In this document: positions 23,179-34,155 of the stretch, piece after piece
Position numbering within the stretch: the stretch's first letter is position 1
How the letters are laid out: each line of letters opens with the position of its first letter
DNA from: Raphanus sativus
Lineage: Eukaryota; Streptophyta; Magnoliopsida; Brassicales; Brassicaceae
DNA: 64,000 bases
Assembly: GCF_000801105.2 (NCBI RefSeq)
Contig: NC_079517.1
Coordinates: 3,472,001-3,536,000, forward strand
Direction of reading: 5' to 3'
Position numbers and translations under genes: made by a program
Notes under the pieces: generated by a model
The model's database searches: none
Told to the model about the DNA's origin: nothing
The model's input: only the letters and a program-made list of their open reading frames with translations

Positions 23179-25101
23179 ATGGAGAAACCTGGAGATCACG
23201 CAACCGAATCGGAAACGCTTCCTCACAAATCCAACGACCTAGAGAACACAAATCATTCCCATGAATCAGAACACCAATCGCACAACAACGATTCGACGGA
23301 GAAGGCGACGCCGGAATCGGAATCGGAATCGGAATCTTCCCAGCTCAGCCTTACCCAGGTGATGGAAGCCGTGGACGATTTCATCCAATCGCTCTCCTCT
23401 TCCACAGATCCGTTACAAGAGATCCCTCCAGCGGTGGAGCCGTTCCCGGAGACGGTCGATTCGCTGGTGTCGAAGATGGAATCATCTGGCCTCGGTCGGG
23501 ACGAAACAGAGGACTCCGCGTTCATCGACGCCGTTAACCGCATCTCGATTTCGGTTATGAGACTGAGGGAGCTTAATCTAGATTCGACCCCGGTTTCCTC
23601 GTGGTTAAACCGGGCGAGTTCGGTTCAGCACCATGCCGTATCGCTTCTCGACGAAGAGTTCCGCCATCTCCTCGATCGCTCCATAGAGAATAACAATAAG
23701 AAGAAAAACGACCACGATGAATCGGACAACAACGACGAGCGGGAAGACGCGTTCCCGGATTTTCCACCGGAATCAATCGCCACCTTGAAGAAGATCGCCG
23801 GAGCCATGATCTCCGCGGGTTACGAGACGGAGTGCTGCATGTCGTACGAGACGTCGAGGCGCCACGCGTTCAAGGAGGAGCTGAGCGGGATGGGATACGA
23901 AGGGATCGTCAACAACGTGGAAGACGTGCAGAGGATCCCCTGGGAGTCTCTCCAAGGAGAGATCGCTTCGTGGATCTCTATAGTCCGCCGCTGCTCCTCC
24001 GTGCTTCTCCCCGGAGAGATCTCTCTCTGCAACGCCGTATTGCCTGAGCAAGATCACGCTAAAATCCGTAAACGCCTCTTAACAGGCTTTCTCTCCACGG
24101 TAACGATCCGGTTCCTAGATTTTTCAGGTGCCGTGGTGCTCACGAAACGGTCTTCGGAGAAACTTTTCAAGTTCCTTGACATGTACGAAACCTTACGAGA
24201 GTTGGCCCTTGCCGTTGAACAATCGGACTCAGATCTGATCCACGAGATTAAGCTGGCTCAGACGAGGCTAGGAGAAGCAGCAGTGACCATCTTTGGGGAG
24301 CTAGAGAACTCGATCAAGACCGATATTGGAAGAACACCGGTTCCAAGCGGAGCGGTCCATCCATTAACACGTTACACCATGAACTACCTGAAATACGCAT
24401 GCGAGTACAAAGACACTCTAGACCAAGTCTTCCAACACTACGAGAAGGCTGAATCAGACCAAACCGAACCCGAACCGGAGAACCAAAGAGAAGACGACGA
24501 GGAGTACAAAACGTCAGCTTTTGCTAGACAGATGATAAGAGTGATGGAACTGCTCGACGCAAATCTAGAGATTAAATCGGCGCTGTACAGAGACCCATCG
24601 CTGAGATCAATATTCTTAATGAACAACGGGAGATACATTCTCCAGAAGATCAAAGGCTCCACGGAGATAAGAGACTTGATGGGACAAGCATGGACAAGGA
24701 AAAGATCGACGGAGCTTAGACAGTACCATAAGAGCTACCAGAGAGAGACTTGGGGGAAAGTGTTGCAATGCATGAATCAAGAAGGGTTGCAGGTGAACGG
24801 GAAAGTGTCGAAGACAGCTTTGAAAGAGAGGTTCAAGATTTTTAATAACATGTTCGATGAGATTCACAAGACGCAGAGCACGTGGATCGTGAATGATGAG
24901 CAGATGCAATCGGAGCTAAGGGTTTCAATCGCGGCTCTAGTGATTCCGGCTTACAGGTCTTTCTTTGGGAGGTATAAGCAGCATATTGATTCAGGGAGGC
25001 ATACGGATAAGTATGTCAAGTATCAGCCTGAAGATATCGAGTCTGTTATTGATGACTTGTTTGATGGGAACCCAGCTTCTATGGGACGGAAGAGGACTTG
25101 A
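23179..25101 (+). CDS. EXO70C1: Exocyst subunit EXO70C1-like
   Basis: EXO70 subunits help tether secretory vesicles to the plasma membrane. EXO70C1/C2 of Arabidopsis act in pollen-tube growth. A single uninterrupted exon encodes 640 residues, near the ~650 of the Arabidopsis protein; EXO70C-type genes are normally intronless. The first ~65 residues are acidic and polar with an SESESESESS run. A helical N-terminal half follows, then the EXO70 C-terminal domain from about residue 270 (for example SSEKLFKFLDMYETLRELA, LTRYTMNYLKYACEYKDTL, LIPAYRSFFGRY-type end with YVKYQPEDIESVIDDLFDG). The C1 assignment relies on the PBS1 and At5g13140-like neighbours. Codon use is GC-rich compared with flanks, as for a conserved intronless gene. 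Confidence 0.93.
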   Translation: MEKPGDHATESETLPHKSNDLENTNHSHESEHQSHNNDSTEKATPESESESESSQLSLTQVMEAVDDFIQSLSSSTDPLQEIPPAVEPFPETVDSLVSKMESSGLGRDETEDSAFIDAVNRISISVMRLRELNLDSTPVSSWLNRASSVQHHAVSLLDEEFRHLLDRSIENNNKKKNDHDESDNNDEREDAFPDFPPESIATLKKIAGAMISAGYETECCMSYETSRRHAFKEELSGMGYEGIVNNVEDVQRIPWESLQGEIASWISIVRRCSSVLLPGEISLCNAVLPEQDHAKIRKRLLTGFLSTVTIRFLDFSGAVVLTKRSSEKLFKFLDMYETLRELALAVEQSDSDLIHEIKLAQTRLGEAAVTIFGELENSIKTDIGRTPVPSGAVHPLTRYTMNYLKYACEYKDTLDQVFQHYEKAESDQTEPEPENQREDDEEYKTSAFARQMIRVMELLDANLEIKSALYRDPSLRSIFLMNNGRYILQKIKGSTEIRDLMGQAWTRKRSTELRQYHKSYQRETWGKVLQCMNQEGLQVNGKVSKTALKERFKIFNNMFDEIHKTQSTWIVNDEQMQSELRVSIAALVIPAYRSFFGRYKQHIDSGRHTDKYVKYQPEDIESVIDDLFDGNPASMGRKRT

Positions 25102-25977
25102 AAACTATGTGAGTATGATATGGTTACGTACTTATGATTATTTTTCCTTGCGTTCATGTTTATATATATAACCATTCTCGATCTGAGATTACCATGAAAA
25201 CTTTTTGTTTTTTTTCGTTTAAAAGTTTGGGTTTTTCTATCGTTAACGTCTTATGTTTTAACTTCCTACTGGTTGTTACCCAAACTTTTTTAGAACTTAA
25301 TAAAATGAGTACTTGAGAATTTTCTGTTTAAATCATGATTTTGATTCGTGATAAGTTGATCTTGTGGTAATACTAATATGAATATGTGTTAAGAGTTTTT
25401 TTTAATAGTAGCAATTATATATAACGATTTTTAATGAAGTTATAGAAACTTGGCTTTATTAAAGCACAAGCTTCGGACATCTATAGAAGCAAAATATGGA
25501 TACAAACCTGGCTTTATCAGTAACCTAATGCATGAGTTTCTAACTTGGACCACAAGAAAGCAATAAAACCCTTTTATCAATGAAGACAAGGATGTATTAT
25601 TGATAGCTGGCTTTATTTCAACGAAGTACAGAAAACAAACCACATGTAAAGAAATAATTGAGGTTTTGGATCTTAATCTTTTGGTTTAGATCTGTGTAAG
25701 TAAAAAGAATTACAAACTCTAGGGAGTTTTCTAGGTAAAAGACACACAAAAAATCTATTCTTCATGAGTGCTTTCACATTGTTACACCAGAATGAGCCAA
25801 AAAGGGGCTCTTCACATGTCTTTGTTTGGTAGTGGATATAAACAAGAATTTTAGTTAAACAGTGGTTGGTGTCAAAAATTATGGATCACGGGCTGCACAT
25901 ATTGCAATCACACACACACTTGAGTACATTATCATAAAGAAGGACAATAGGGAGACTGAAAAAAAAGATTAGCCACA
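25102..25977. other. Spacer between EXO70C1-like and Ole e 1-like genes
   Basis: Holds the 3' untranslated region of the upstream gene and the promoter of the next. The word TGGCTTTAT appears three times within 25450-25620 at about 60-100 bp spacing. No gene is supported. Confidence 0.5.
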
Positions 25978-27079
25978 ATGTATCTTCCTCTTCTCTGTCT
26001 TCTCCTTCTAGCTTCTAGCTTGTCACATCAAGCTTTAGGCCGTGGTCGTGGCCGTTCACCACCGGGAGGAAGCTCGGACCCTTCTTCTCGCATCACAGTC
26101 GTCGGAGTTGTCTACTGTGACACTTGTTCAATCAACACTTTCTCAAGACAGAGCTATTTCTTACAAGGTCAGAGATATTGATTTTAACATTACTTGAACT
26201 TGTCGGTTAACTTAGGATCGGCCAGTATGTTTATTCGGTTTTCTTTATAGATTTTCGAGTTCTTGATTCGGTTTCTGTCAACACTTTCTCATAAAGTTAG
26301 CTAGCCATTTAGAATTTGTCAATCCGGTTATATAAATTTCGGTTTGCCAATTTTCAAATTTGTTCGGTTTAATTTCCTCATTGATCCTGTCTTCAATTGG
26401 TTTTCTTGGTACAGTTTCGGTCTGATTAGGGTTTTAAAACCAGTCTACTCTCTCTGTCTCAGGAGTGGAAGTTCATGTGAGCTGTAGATTCAAAGCCAGT
26501 TCACCGAAAACAACAGAGGAAGTGAACATATCGGTGAACAGAACAACAAACAGAAACGGCGTTTACAAGCTCGACATCCCTCACGTCGACGGGATAGATT
26601 GCGTCGACGGAATAGCCATAGCGTCTCAGTGCAGCGCCAAGCTGCTCAAACCCTCCTCCGACAACAACAGCGTCGGCTGCAACATCCCCGTTTTTCAGAC
26701 AGCAGCAAACGAAGTATCTATCAAGTCGAAGCAGGATCGTGTCTGTATCTACAGCTTAAGCGCACTCAGCTACAAACCTTCCCACAGAAACACCACACTT
26801 TGCAGCGGCGGAAAGAGACATCACCACCAGCGAGAAGAGAAGGTGGAGAATAAGTTGAGAGATTCGAAGCTCTTCTGGCCTTATATGCCACCGTACTGGT
26901 TCCCTTGGCCGTACTCAACTCTGCCGCCGTTGCCTACTCTGCCTCCGCTTCCGTCTTTCCCTTTTCCTTTTCTTCCCTTAGGAAACCCTAACGCATCATT
27001 GCCTGCGTTTGACTGGAGAGATCCTACAACATGGATACCTTATCTCCCACGCTTTCCTCCAAGTGATAACAATCCTTAG
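25978..27079 (+). CDS. Pollen Ole e 1 / extensin-like secreted protein (At5g13140-like)
   Basis: Probably a secreted cell-wall protein; molecular function is not established. Two exons, 25978-26167 and 26463-27079, give 268 residues. Residues 1-20 (MYLPLLCLLLLASSLSHQAL) form a clear signal peptide, followed by a basic RGRGRS stretch. The Ole e 1 domain spans about 38-170 and has the characteristic cysteines (VVYCDTCSINTF, VHVSCRF, IDCVDGI, SQCSAKLL, GCNIPVF). The C-terminal third is rich in Pro, Trp and Phe (PYMPPYWFPWPYS, LPPLPTLPPLPS), suggesting wall association. N-glycosylation sequons (NRT, NTT) are present. Splice sites are canonical and the joined frame restores the family sequence across the junction. 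Confidence 0.9.
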
Positions 27080-28150
27080 GGCTCAGATTCTCTTCCCTTT
27101 TACCTTCATATCTTCTCTGTTTCCTCTGTTTTTTTTGTGTGTGTTTTTTATGTGTGATTGATTTACTTATTAATGTGTAATTAATTATTGTTCAGATAAA
27201 CAAAATAAGGATTTGGTTTGAGAGAAAAAGGTGGGTTACCTATTCGCTTCTTTTAGTTGAAGCAGTGGGTGGCTGTTTGTGGTCCCTTGGAGGAACACTT
27301 TAAAGAGTTCATCTTTCAACTCCAAACATTTAAGTATATATAATATTATTTATAATTATACTTATACTAATATTGATACCTAAAATCAAAATTATAAATC
27401 ATATATATTAATTATTTTGGATATTTATAGATAGAGTTGGATGTTTTTGATACAATGCCCAAATAACATTATATCTATGGTTACTTCCAAACAACCAATT
27501 CAAACCATATATATTGAGTATTTTTAGTCAGTTTTAGATATGTTTGAAGAGTTTAGATATAAAATACCGAATCAAATTGAATAGTTTGGTTATTTTCGTT
27601 TAAATCTGAATCCAACTAAACCAGAGAGGACTCGACTTGAACCCAACCTAGATTTTCCAACCTGGATTTTTGTAATACTCTAGTCGAATCATTTTTCAAA
27701 CCTTAAAAAAAAAACAATACTCAAATGAATTTATCCATATCTGATGAGATAGTAGGGCAGACTCGACTCAAAACTTACCCGGAGATTTTTCTTATACCCG
27801 AATGAAACCATTTTTCAAGATCCAAAAAAACTAATATCCGAATGAATAATATCCATATCTGAAAACATATGCCTAGTGGTTTTGCTATAAACTTTTTTTC
27901 TAAGCATTCAAATCTTGCTCTAAATTTGCTGTCATTTTATTCTACAGTTTTCTCTGTCACTCTCCTCTGATTGTCTTCCAAATGCTTAAGATTTAGTGAA
28001 AATTGTCTTACAAAAACAAAAAGAATTGGTTTGAAGAGAAAGCCTAATGTAATTACATGAGTGCTAAAGCGTAGAAACTGTGGTACACTATTTAAAACCT
28101 AGAACGAGTTTTAGAAGAGCTATGCTTAATGCATATGCATGTGAATCTTC
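27080..28150. other. Convergent spacer before the MORC gene
   Basis: The Ole e 1-like 3' untranslated region is followed by AT-rich DNA. Repeated words such as CTCGACT and GAATGAA (27620-27860) suggest a decayed repeat, but I see no defined ends and no gene. Confidence 0.4.
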
Positions 28151-30572
28151 TTATGGTTTAGCGTTTTGGGCTTCGAGGCTATTCACTTTCATTGTTAGCG
28201 AACGGATGGTATCAGAAGCTTCCTATAGCGTTTACCAAAATGAAGTGAGTATGCATGGAGTAATTAAAAGGACTATATTATATTTAGGTAACAAAGGACT
28301 AACCCGTAGCATATTCCTCAAGTCATGCTCCATCAAATCTCTACGGGCTCTTTCTTCTTGAAAGATCTCAGTCACCATCTGCGACTTCTCCAAGTCTTGA
28401 ATCTTAGCTTCTGACTGTTTGAGCTGCTTTGTGTCAAACAATGTAATCTATAGGCAAAACTTATAATTAAATAAAGACGAGCTTTAAAGAGTTTTCTGGC
28501 TCTAGCTCAGCCACAAGTTTTGTTGATTCATCTTTTACCTTATGTGATTCTTCCTCAAGCATTGCTTTCTCTCTCTGCAGCTCACCTACCAGTTTTTCTG
28601 ATTCATCTTTTACCTTCTGTGACTCTTCTTGAAACATTGCCTTCTCTCTCTGCATCTCATCTACCAGTTTTGTTGATCCATCTTTCACCTTCTGCAAGTC
28701 CTCTTCAAGCAGTGCTTTCTGTATCTTCAACTCATTCACCAATTTTGTTGATTCATCCTCTTTTACCTTCTGCATCTTCTCCAAGTCTTGAATCTTAGCG
28801 TTTGACTGTTTGAGCTGGTTCGACAACTCAACCACCAGTTTTTCTGAGTCATTTGTTACCATCTGCGTCTTTACCATGTCTTGAATCTTAGCTGCAGACT
28901 GTTTTAGCTGGTTCAATAGCTTAGACACCAGTTTTTCTGAGTCATCTTTTGACTTCTCCAAATCTTGAATCTTAGCCTTTAGCTGTTTGTTCTGGTTCAT
29001 ATCAAACAATAAAACATATTTAGCCAAAACAAACACCAATAACAAAAGAAGCAAAAAATTTAAGAAAAATGGAAAAGAACATTACTTGCGACTCAAGCTG
29101 TCCTCTCTGTCTCTGTAAGTCAGCCACATGTTTTGCTGATTCGTCTTTCACCTTCTGCAACTCAGCTGCTTGATTAACTGATCTTGCGTCATTGAAACTA
29201 CGGTAGAAGAGAATATGTCAATATAGACTAAAAAACAATCTACTATCTATTATATTTAGATTCAAAGGAAACATATTAAACCTTATCCCATGCCCATGCC
29301 CATGCCCATGTTTCTCAATCTTGATCCCGTTGTCAGGTATCATTCTGTCACCAACAACTCTGGATTGTGTAACACCCTATGTTGTACAGAAATTTATCAG
29401 AAGATCAAATACTTAAACAAATGATGAATACTCTAATTAGTAACAAAAATTTACCTGAGAGTTTAGGTGGTTTCCTCCAGATGATTGGCTATTTTGCATG
29501 CAACCAGCTGGTGCTGCATTATAAGAAGAAGATCCCTTATCATGCTTCATGTTGTTGAAAGGTACTTCTGACTTCTTGTCCCCCTGGCGAATAGTCTCTG
29601 TGGAGGAACTTACGTGATTAGCTTGCTTCCGCCTTGGCGCATAACCAATCTCGTGGCACCTTGAAGTCCTATCCAACAAATAAGATAACGTAAGAAGAAA
29701 GTCTTAAAACTCAGATAGATATGTCTAATACTAGTATGCGAATAATATTATTTAATAAATACCAATAGGTCTTTTGATATGAAAGCAATCGGTTTTCAAG
29801 TTTAGCAAGAACTGCAGTTCGCTCAAACCCTTGCTTATTATGAGCTGGTTGTATGAAATTAGCTTCCACTAAACCAATAACACCACGTCCATCACTTCCA
29901 GCAGCATTCCAAACCCTCCAAAATGGCTGAAAGATAACAAGCAGAAACGCATACTATATGTTAAACAATACAGTGAAGATAAATGACCATGACTAATAAA
30001 GTTGTTGGTTATATATGGTCACCTTGATAAGCCGGTTCTTGTGGTAAACATTGAACCCTTGTATGTCAATGTGATGATGAGCATCTTTCACAAAGCCAAG
30101 CTTTAGATCAGCAACCATCTGAACAAAAAATTATGAATTAAAGACTTTTTAAGAGAGGAAGTAATATAATGAAAAGAAACTAAGACTTACTTCTTCATTT
30201 GATGAACATTCTGCAGAACGCACAGGTCTGTATGTTTTCTCTTCGGTCAACATCATGTCGTCTAATAAGCTGTGATGTTCCACCTCTTCGCCACGAAGAA
30301 TGATTTTGAATTTTGAAGGAAGTCTGAGATACAGAATCGATACATAACTCTGCATATATCAAAAAACAAGAAATTAGTCAATGAGCACTTGAAGAATAGT
30401 TCACAAATTAGAACGGTGCTAAGAAACATGAAAGCACGTACACGTAGCGAGTGGCGATACGTTAGGAAATGCCTCGAGTTAGGATACGTTTTCGCCATTT
30501 CTATGTTCTTTTCGTCTCTGTTTACACCTCTTAGTTGAATATCCTGTATATATAAAATCACACATCAGTTGT

Positions 30573-30609
<37 letters not shown>

Positions 30610-32345
30610 GTGTAGTCCAAAATGTTGCTAGTGATATTACATGAGGATTTGTATCAAAATCAAGTTCCAGCTTCCCTTCATCGTCCTCCCATAGATTATA
30701 AATCACGATCCGAGTTCCTTGCTCTTCTAGGAAATCAAACTGTATCATTTTGAAAAGAATGAGATACAATACAAAAGTTTATGACGACAGAAGATGATCG
30801 AAAAAATAATACAACTAAAACAAACCTGTTCGAATAACGCTTCTTGGGATGAGTAAGGAGACCACTTCACAATAGTCTCTAAATTATCAAACCACTCATC
30901 TGTGGAGTTGTATGTTATCTCCTTCCAGGCGTTATCTACCAACTCAAAATCAACCTAACATTAACAAAGACAACAGACTTTAACGTTTTGAAAAGAACAG
31001 TAATCTTAAATACACAGACAGTAATTTGAATGAATTTTTTTATTCTTTTTTATGTACCGTGGGGACAATGGCTTCACATTTTCTTGTCTCGTAAAGAAAC
31101 GTATATGATAACATACCAATGCTCTGTGTTGTTCTGAAACAGTGATAAAGAAACAGTTCTTAGATGTGAAACAAAGAAAGCAAACTACCTAATGATGGTG
31201 TGAAAGCGACTTACTTGTTTCCATTGGTTCCTCGACAGCGTGAGAAGACAATTGCATCGGCACCAAGCCTCATTGTACTAGTCTTGAATCCATTCCCATC
31301 TTCATTGTTTGTTTTTACATTGTAATCATCAACATTAGTCAATGCCAAAACTATATATCAAAACGATTTTTGAGAAGGCTTACATTGACCAACTTTATTA
31401 GCCATGTTGCGTTTTCTTGAATACCCCAAAGAGAGACACTCTCTAAACCTACCCGGATCCATCCCACCTCCATTGTCTGCAATGTAAAACCCGCCAGATC
31501 AATTAGAGGTTTCTTATAATTAAATTTTAAAGAGGAAAATATGCAGTTAGCAGATGTTTTCTAAACCTTCAACTATGAGAATGCTGCTCTTCCCGTCTTT
31601 TTCATTTGTTGCTGAGTTAACATGAACATATGTAGCCCCATTACATACCTATAACACAACAAATTGATCAAACATAAGTTTTGTTATGCATCTAGACATC
31701 CTAGTATACATAGATAACACACCAATCCGTGACTAATGCACCCTGATGAAGGAGTTATCTATGCTATAAACATAAAAAGACACAATACAATACCTCGTCT
31801 AGAGAATTGTCAAGAAGTTCAGCCAAAGCTCCAAGTGCCCACTTGTGACTAGTGGCGTTAGCATGAAGAAACTGAGGATGAACCCTAACCGCCGCATCAT
31901 TGCTACCTATATATATAAAAACAGAACAAATAATATACACAATTAGGGCTTCAAAACATTACATGCAAGATCTCAAACCTATATATTGACATAAGAAGTG
32001 TCAAGAAATTACAATAGCGAGGTACAGGCTCATCTTCTTTATCATCTCCAGCTTTCCAAAACTGTCTAGAAAGTCTCGGAGCTTCCGCTTCCACGATCGC
32101 CAATGGTTTGACATCCAAAGCCACAATCTTTTTACCATCTTCAGCGCTAACCACTGTCCTAGATTTCTTGATAGCCAAGTTATTACAATCACGGTCTTCT
32201 GAATATCTCTTGAGTCCAGGCTTGGAGGGGAAACCGGGGGTGGACGGGAGACACCGTAGGGTTTAGGGTTTGTACTCCCAGAGTTAGTCGTGCCTCCAAC
32301 CACTAGCAACGGTTTCTTAGGCTTGGTTTTAGGAGAAGAATCCAT
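28151..32345 (-). CDS. MORC5: MORC-family GHKL ATPase (MORC5-like), exon 1 frameshifted as read
   Basis: Nuclear GHKL ATPase acting in transposon silencing and immunity. Eighteen exons in transcript order: 32345-32013, 31906-31794, 31648-31567, 31476-31384, 31299-31215, 31133-31058, 30954-30826, 30739-30641, 30543-30442, 30349-30191, 30118-30023, 29926-29763, 29668-29455, 29376-29282, 29197-29086, 28991-~28515, 28426-28304 and 28222-28151. Motifs: ELLDNSLDE (ATP-binding Asn/Asp), DNGGGMD, GYSRKRN, YGNGFKTSTMRLGAD, NVYHKNRLIKPFWRVW and RCHEIGYAPRR. The tail is a long coiled coil with 25-residue repeats ending ASDTIRSLTMKVNSLEAQ. Exon 1 needs one extra base to join its two halves (see findings). 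The junction between the last two coiled-coil exons is uncertain because no strong donor precedes an in-frame stop at 28467. Estimated length ~870 residues, longer than the ~700-820 I recall for Arabidopsis relatives. Identity as MORC5 comes from position. Confidence 0.85.
28515..28780 (-). repeat. 75-bp coding repeats in the MORC coiled coil
   Basis: In the MORC reading frame, units such as KVKDESEKLVGELQREKAML recur every 25 residues (75 bp) about 3.5 times, with substitutions. This suggests tandem expansion of the coiled-coil exon. The same exon starts with a second, looser repeat built on QLKQSxAKIQDLEK, which recurs in the following small exon. Confidence 0.8.
29287..29310 (-). repeat. 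CCCATG hexamer repeat encoding Gly-His
   Basis: Four perfect hexamers inside a MORC exon encode alternating His-Gly (HGHGHGHG in the gene sense). A possible length polymorphism in the linker between the ATPase core and the coiled coil. Confidence 0.85.
30576..30606. repeat. TA microsatellite in MORC intron
   Basis: About 15 TA units within the intron between the eighth and ninth coding exons of the MORC gene. Confidence 0.9.
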
Positions 32346-34155
32346 GGTTACCAATAAGCAAAGTGAAGAAGAAGATTCAAGTGGAAGAAGGAGAGGCCGA
32401 GAGACGCGATTAGTCAAGTAATGGGGGGGAGCGACCGGATATTAATAGGGAGAACAAAGTAGTGCGACTTTAAATAACCGTCCACCTTCCCGTACTTTTA
32501 GTTACGCGCCGTCATTGACTCTTAACTCATGGGCCCATTTAAGTATTCAATTAAAGCCTTTTAAGATTACTTTAGAACTAATAAGGACAAAATTCTCAAA
32601 CAAATATTAATCGTATTACAACATTAAATCAAAGGTCGTTTACTCAAAATTTATGTATTAGCACCTACCTAAGTAGTAAACGACCTTGATTTAATGTTGT
32701 AATACGATCAATATTTTGATTGTTCTCCTGTCTCCTTTATGTAGAGTATTTATTGGTACTGTTTTTCAAAATGTCTTCGTTACATATCAAAACCAACAAT
32801 AACATTCAAGTCTAATAGCGTATTATGTTAGTTTTTGTTGTCATCACCGTATTATGTTGATCAAACGCTATGATCTTAACTAAATAAAAATAAATTTTGG
32901 CATTTTGTGCCGTGTGTAAGCTCCTTCATCCCATCGATTTTTATGGGCCTACTGACCCAAATGTTGGGTTATTGTTTAGAAATCACAATATAATGTGTTT
33001 GTCTCGGAAAGCCCATGTACTGATGGGCCTTCATGCCCAGATTGCCCAGGTAGATAGAACTCAAACCCGCCCAAATCTTTAAAAAAGTGTAAAGTGCATC
33101 CGAAGAAAAAAGAGCATCTTTGACAAAAGCTAATCATTAGGAGTAATTAGCTATGAATTAATCGGAATCCTTGTACAGTAAAGCAAATATATTTTACAGA
33201 TCGCATTCTTAGTAAGAAATAAAGAACTTATAACTACCATATCAACTTATTCACACCCTTGTTCTCATCACATATATGCTTACTCAATGATTAACCGATA
33301 TAATTAAACAGCAGACATTCTATTTAACTTGTTAATAGTACTCAATTATTAATCAACTACCCAAATGGAGTATTTAAGTATTTAACACGTTTTTCTTCGG
33401 CAATACTATCTGTAAAGTAAGTTAGTTGCCTTTAACATCTGGAATGAACTTATGTTGATGATAAACATGAATACTTGATCCTCATGTAAGGCATGTTTTG
33501 ACAAAGAATGTAAGGCAATTTTTCAATAAAATGATAAGAAAACGAGGTCAAACTATTGTGGACAACTTGTTTTTGTATACAATTCATATTTGCAATAAGT
33601 TGTAAAGGAAACACAACGCTAAAATTGTTTTACCAATTCAGATAAATTAGAAATTTAAACCTTCAATCGTATATGTTTTCTGCAATTGAAGAAAAGCTGT
33701 AGTATGAAAGCAAAATTACGTACGCTTAAACCATCAGAACAGCAGCATATTACAGAAAACAAACACCAATCCAAGTAAGTTTTTTTCTTTTCTCAACTGC
33801 ATATCCCAATCCCAAACAACGAATACGACAAAACAAGAAAAGAAGTATCAAAAGAATAAAAAAGCGACAAATAAAAAACCTTGCATGGATATTGGAAAAA
33901 GATAGGTGAGGTGGGCCGCGCGTGGGCCTTATAATCTTACTACTAAAATAAACCTCAGAAAAACAAAGTTTTAAAACACTACAAAATACCTTTTTTTGTC
34001 TCCTCCTTCTTATCTAAAGTTAATAATAATAAAAAAAACAAGGTTGATCAAAAAAAAAAAAAAAACAAAATAAACCTCTCTCTCTCTCCACTGTCATTGG
34101 TGAAGGCAGAGAGAAAAAAGACTGTTCATCACCATCTTCGTCTCTCCCAAGACAA
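32346..34155. other. Divergent region MORC / At5g13090-like
   Basis: About 1.8 kb between head-to-head genes. It contains the strong inverted repeat annotated at 32601-32718. The part before the rightward gene has a CT-rich leader (34075-34090) typical of plant 5' untranslated regions. The 61-codon frame at 32897-33082 has no family features. In the gene order I recall, At5g13110 (G6PD2) and At5g13120 (CYP20-2) would lie here; neither is present. Confidence 0.6.
32601..32718. repeat. Inverted repeat, 44-bp arms, 30-bp loop
   Basis: The left arm 32601-32644 contains TCGTATTACAACATTAAATC. The right arm 32675-32718 is its reverse complement apart from about three small differences. The loop is 30 nt. 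The transcript in either direction would fold into a long hairpin. It could be a foldback MITE or a small-RNA source. No target-site duplication is evident. Confidence 0.85.

Noticed and set aside
28080..28361. 93-codon plus-strand open frame
   Set aside because: It lies antisense to the last two MORC exons, which have coherent splice sites and family sequence.
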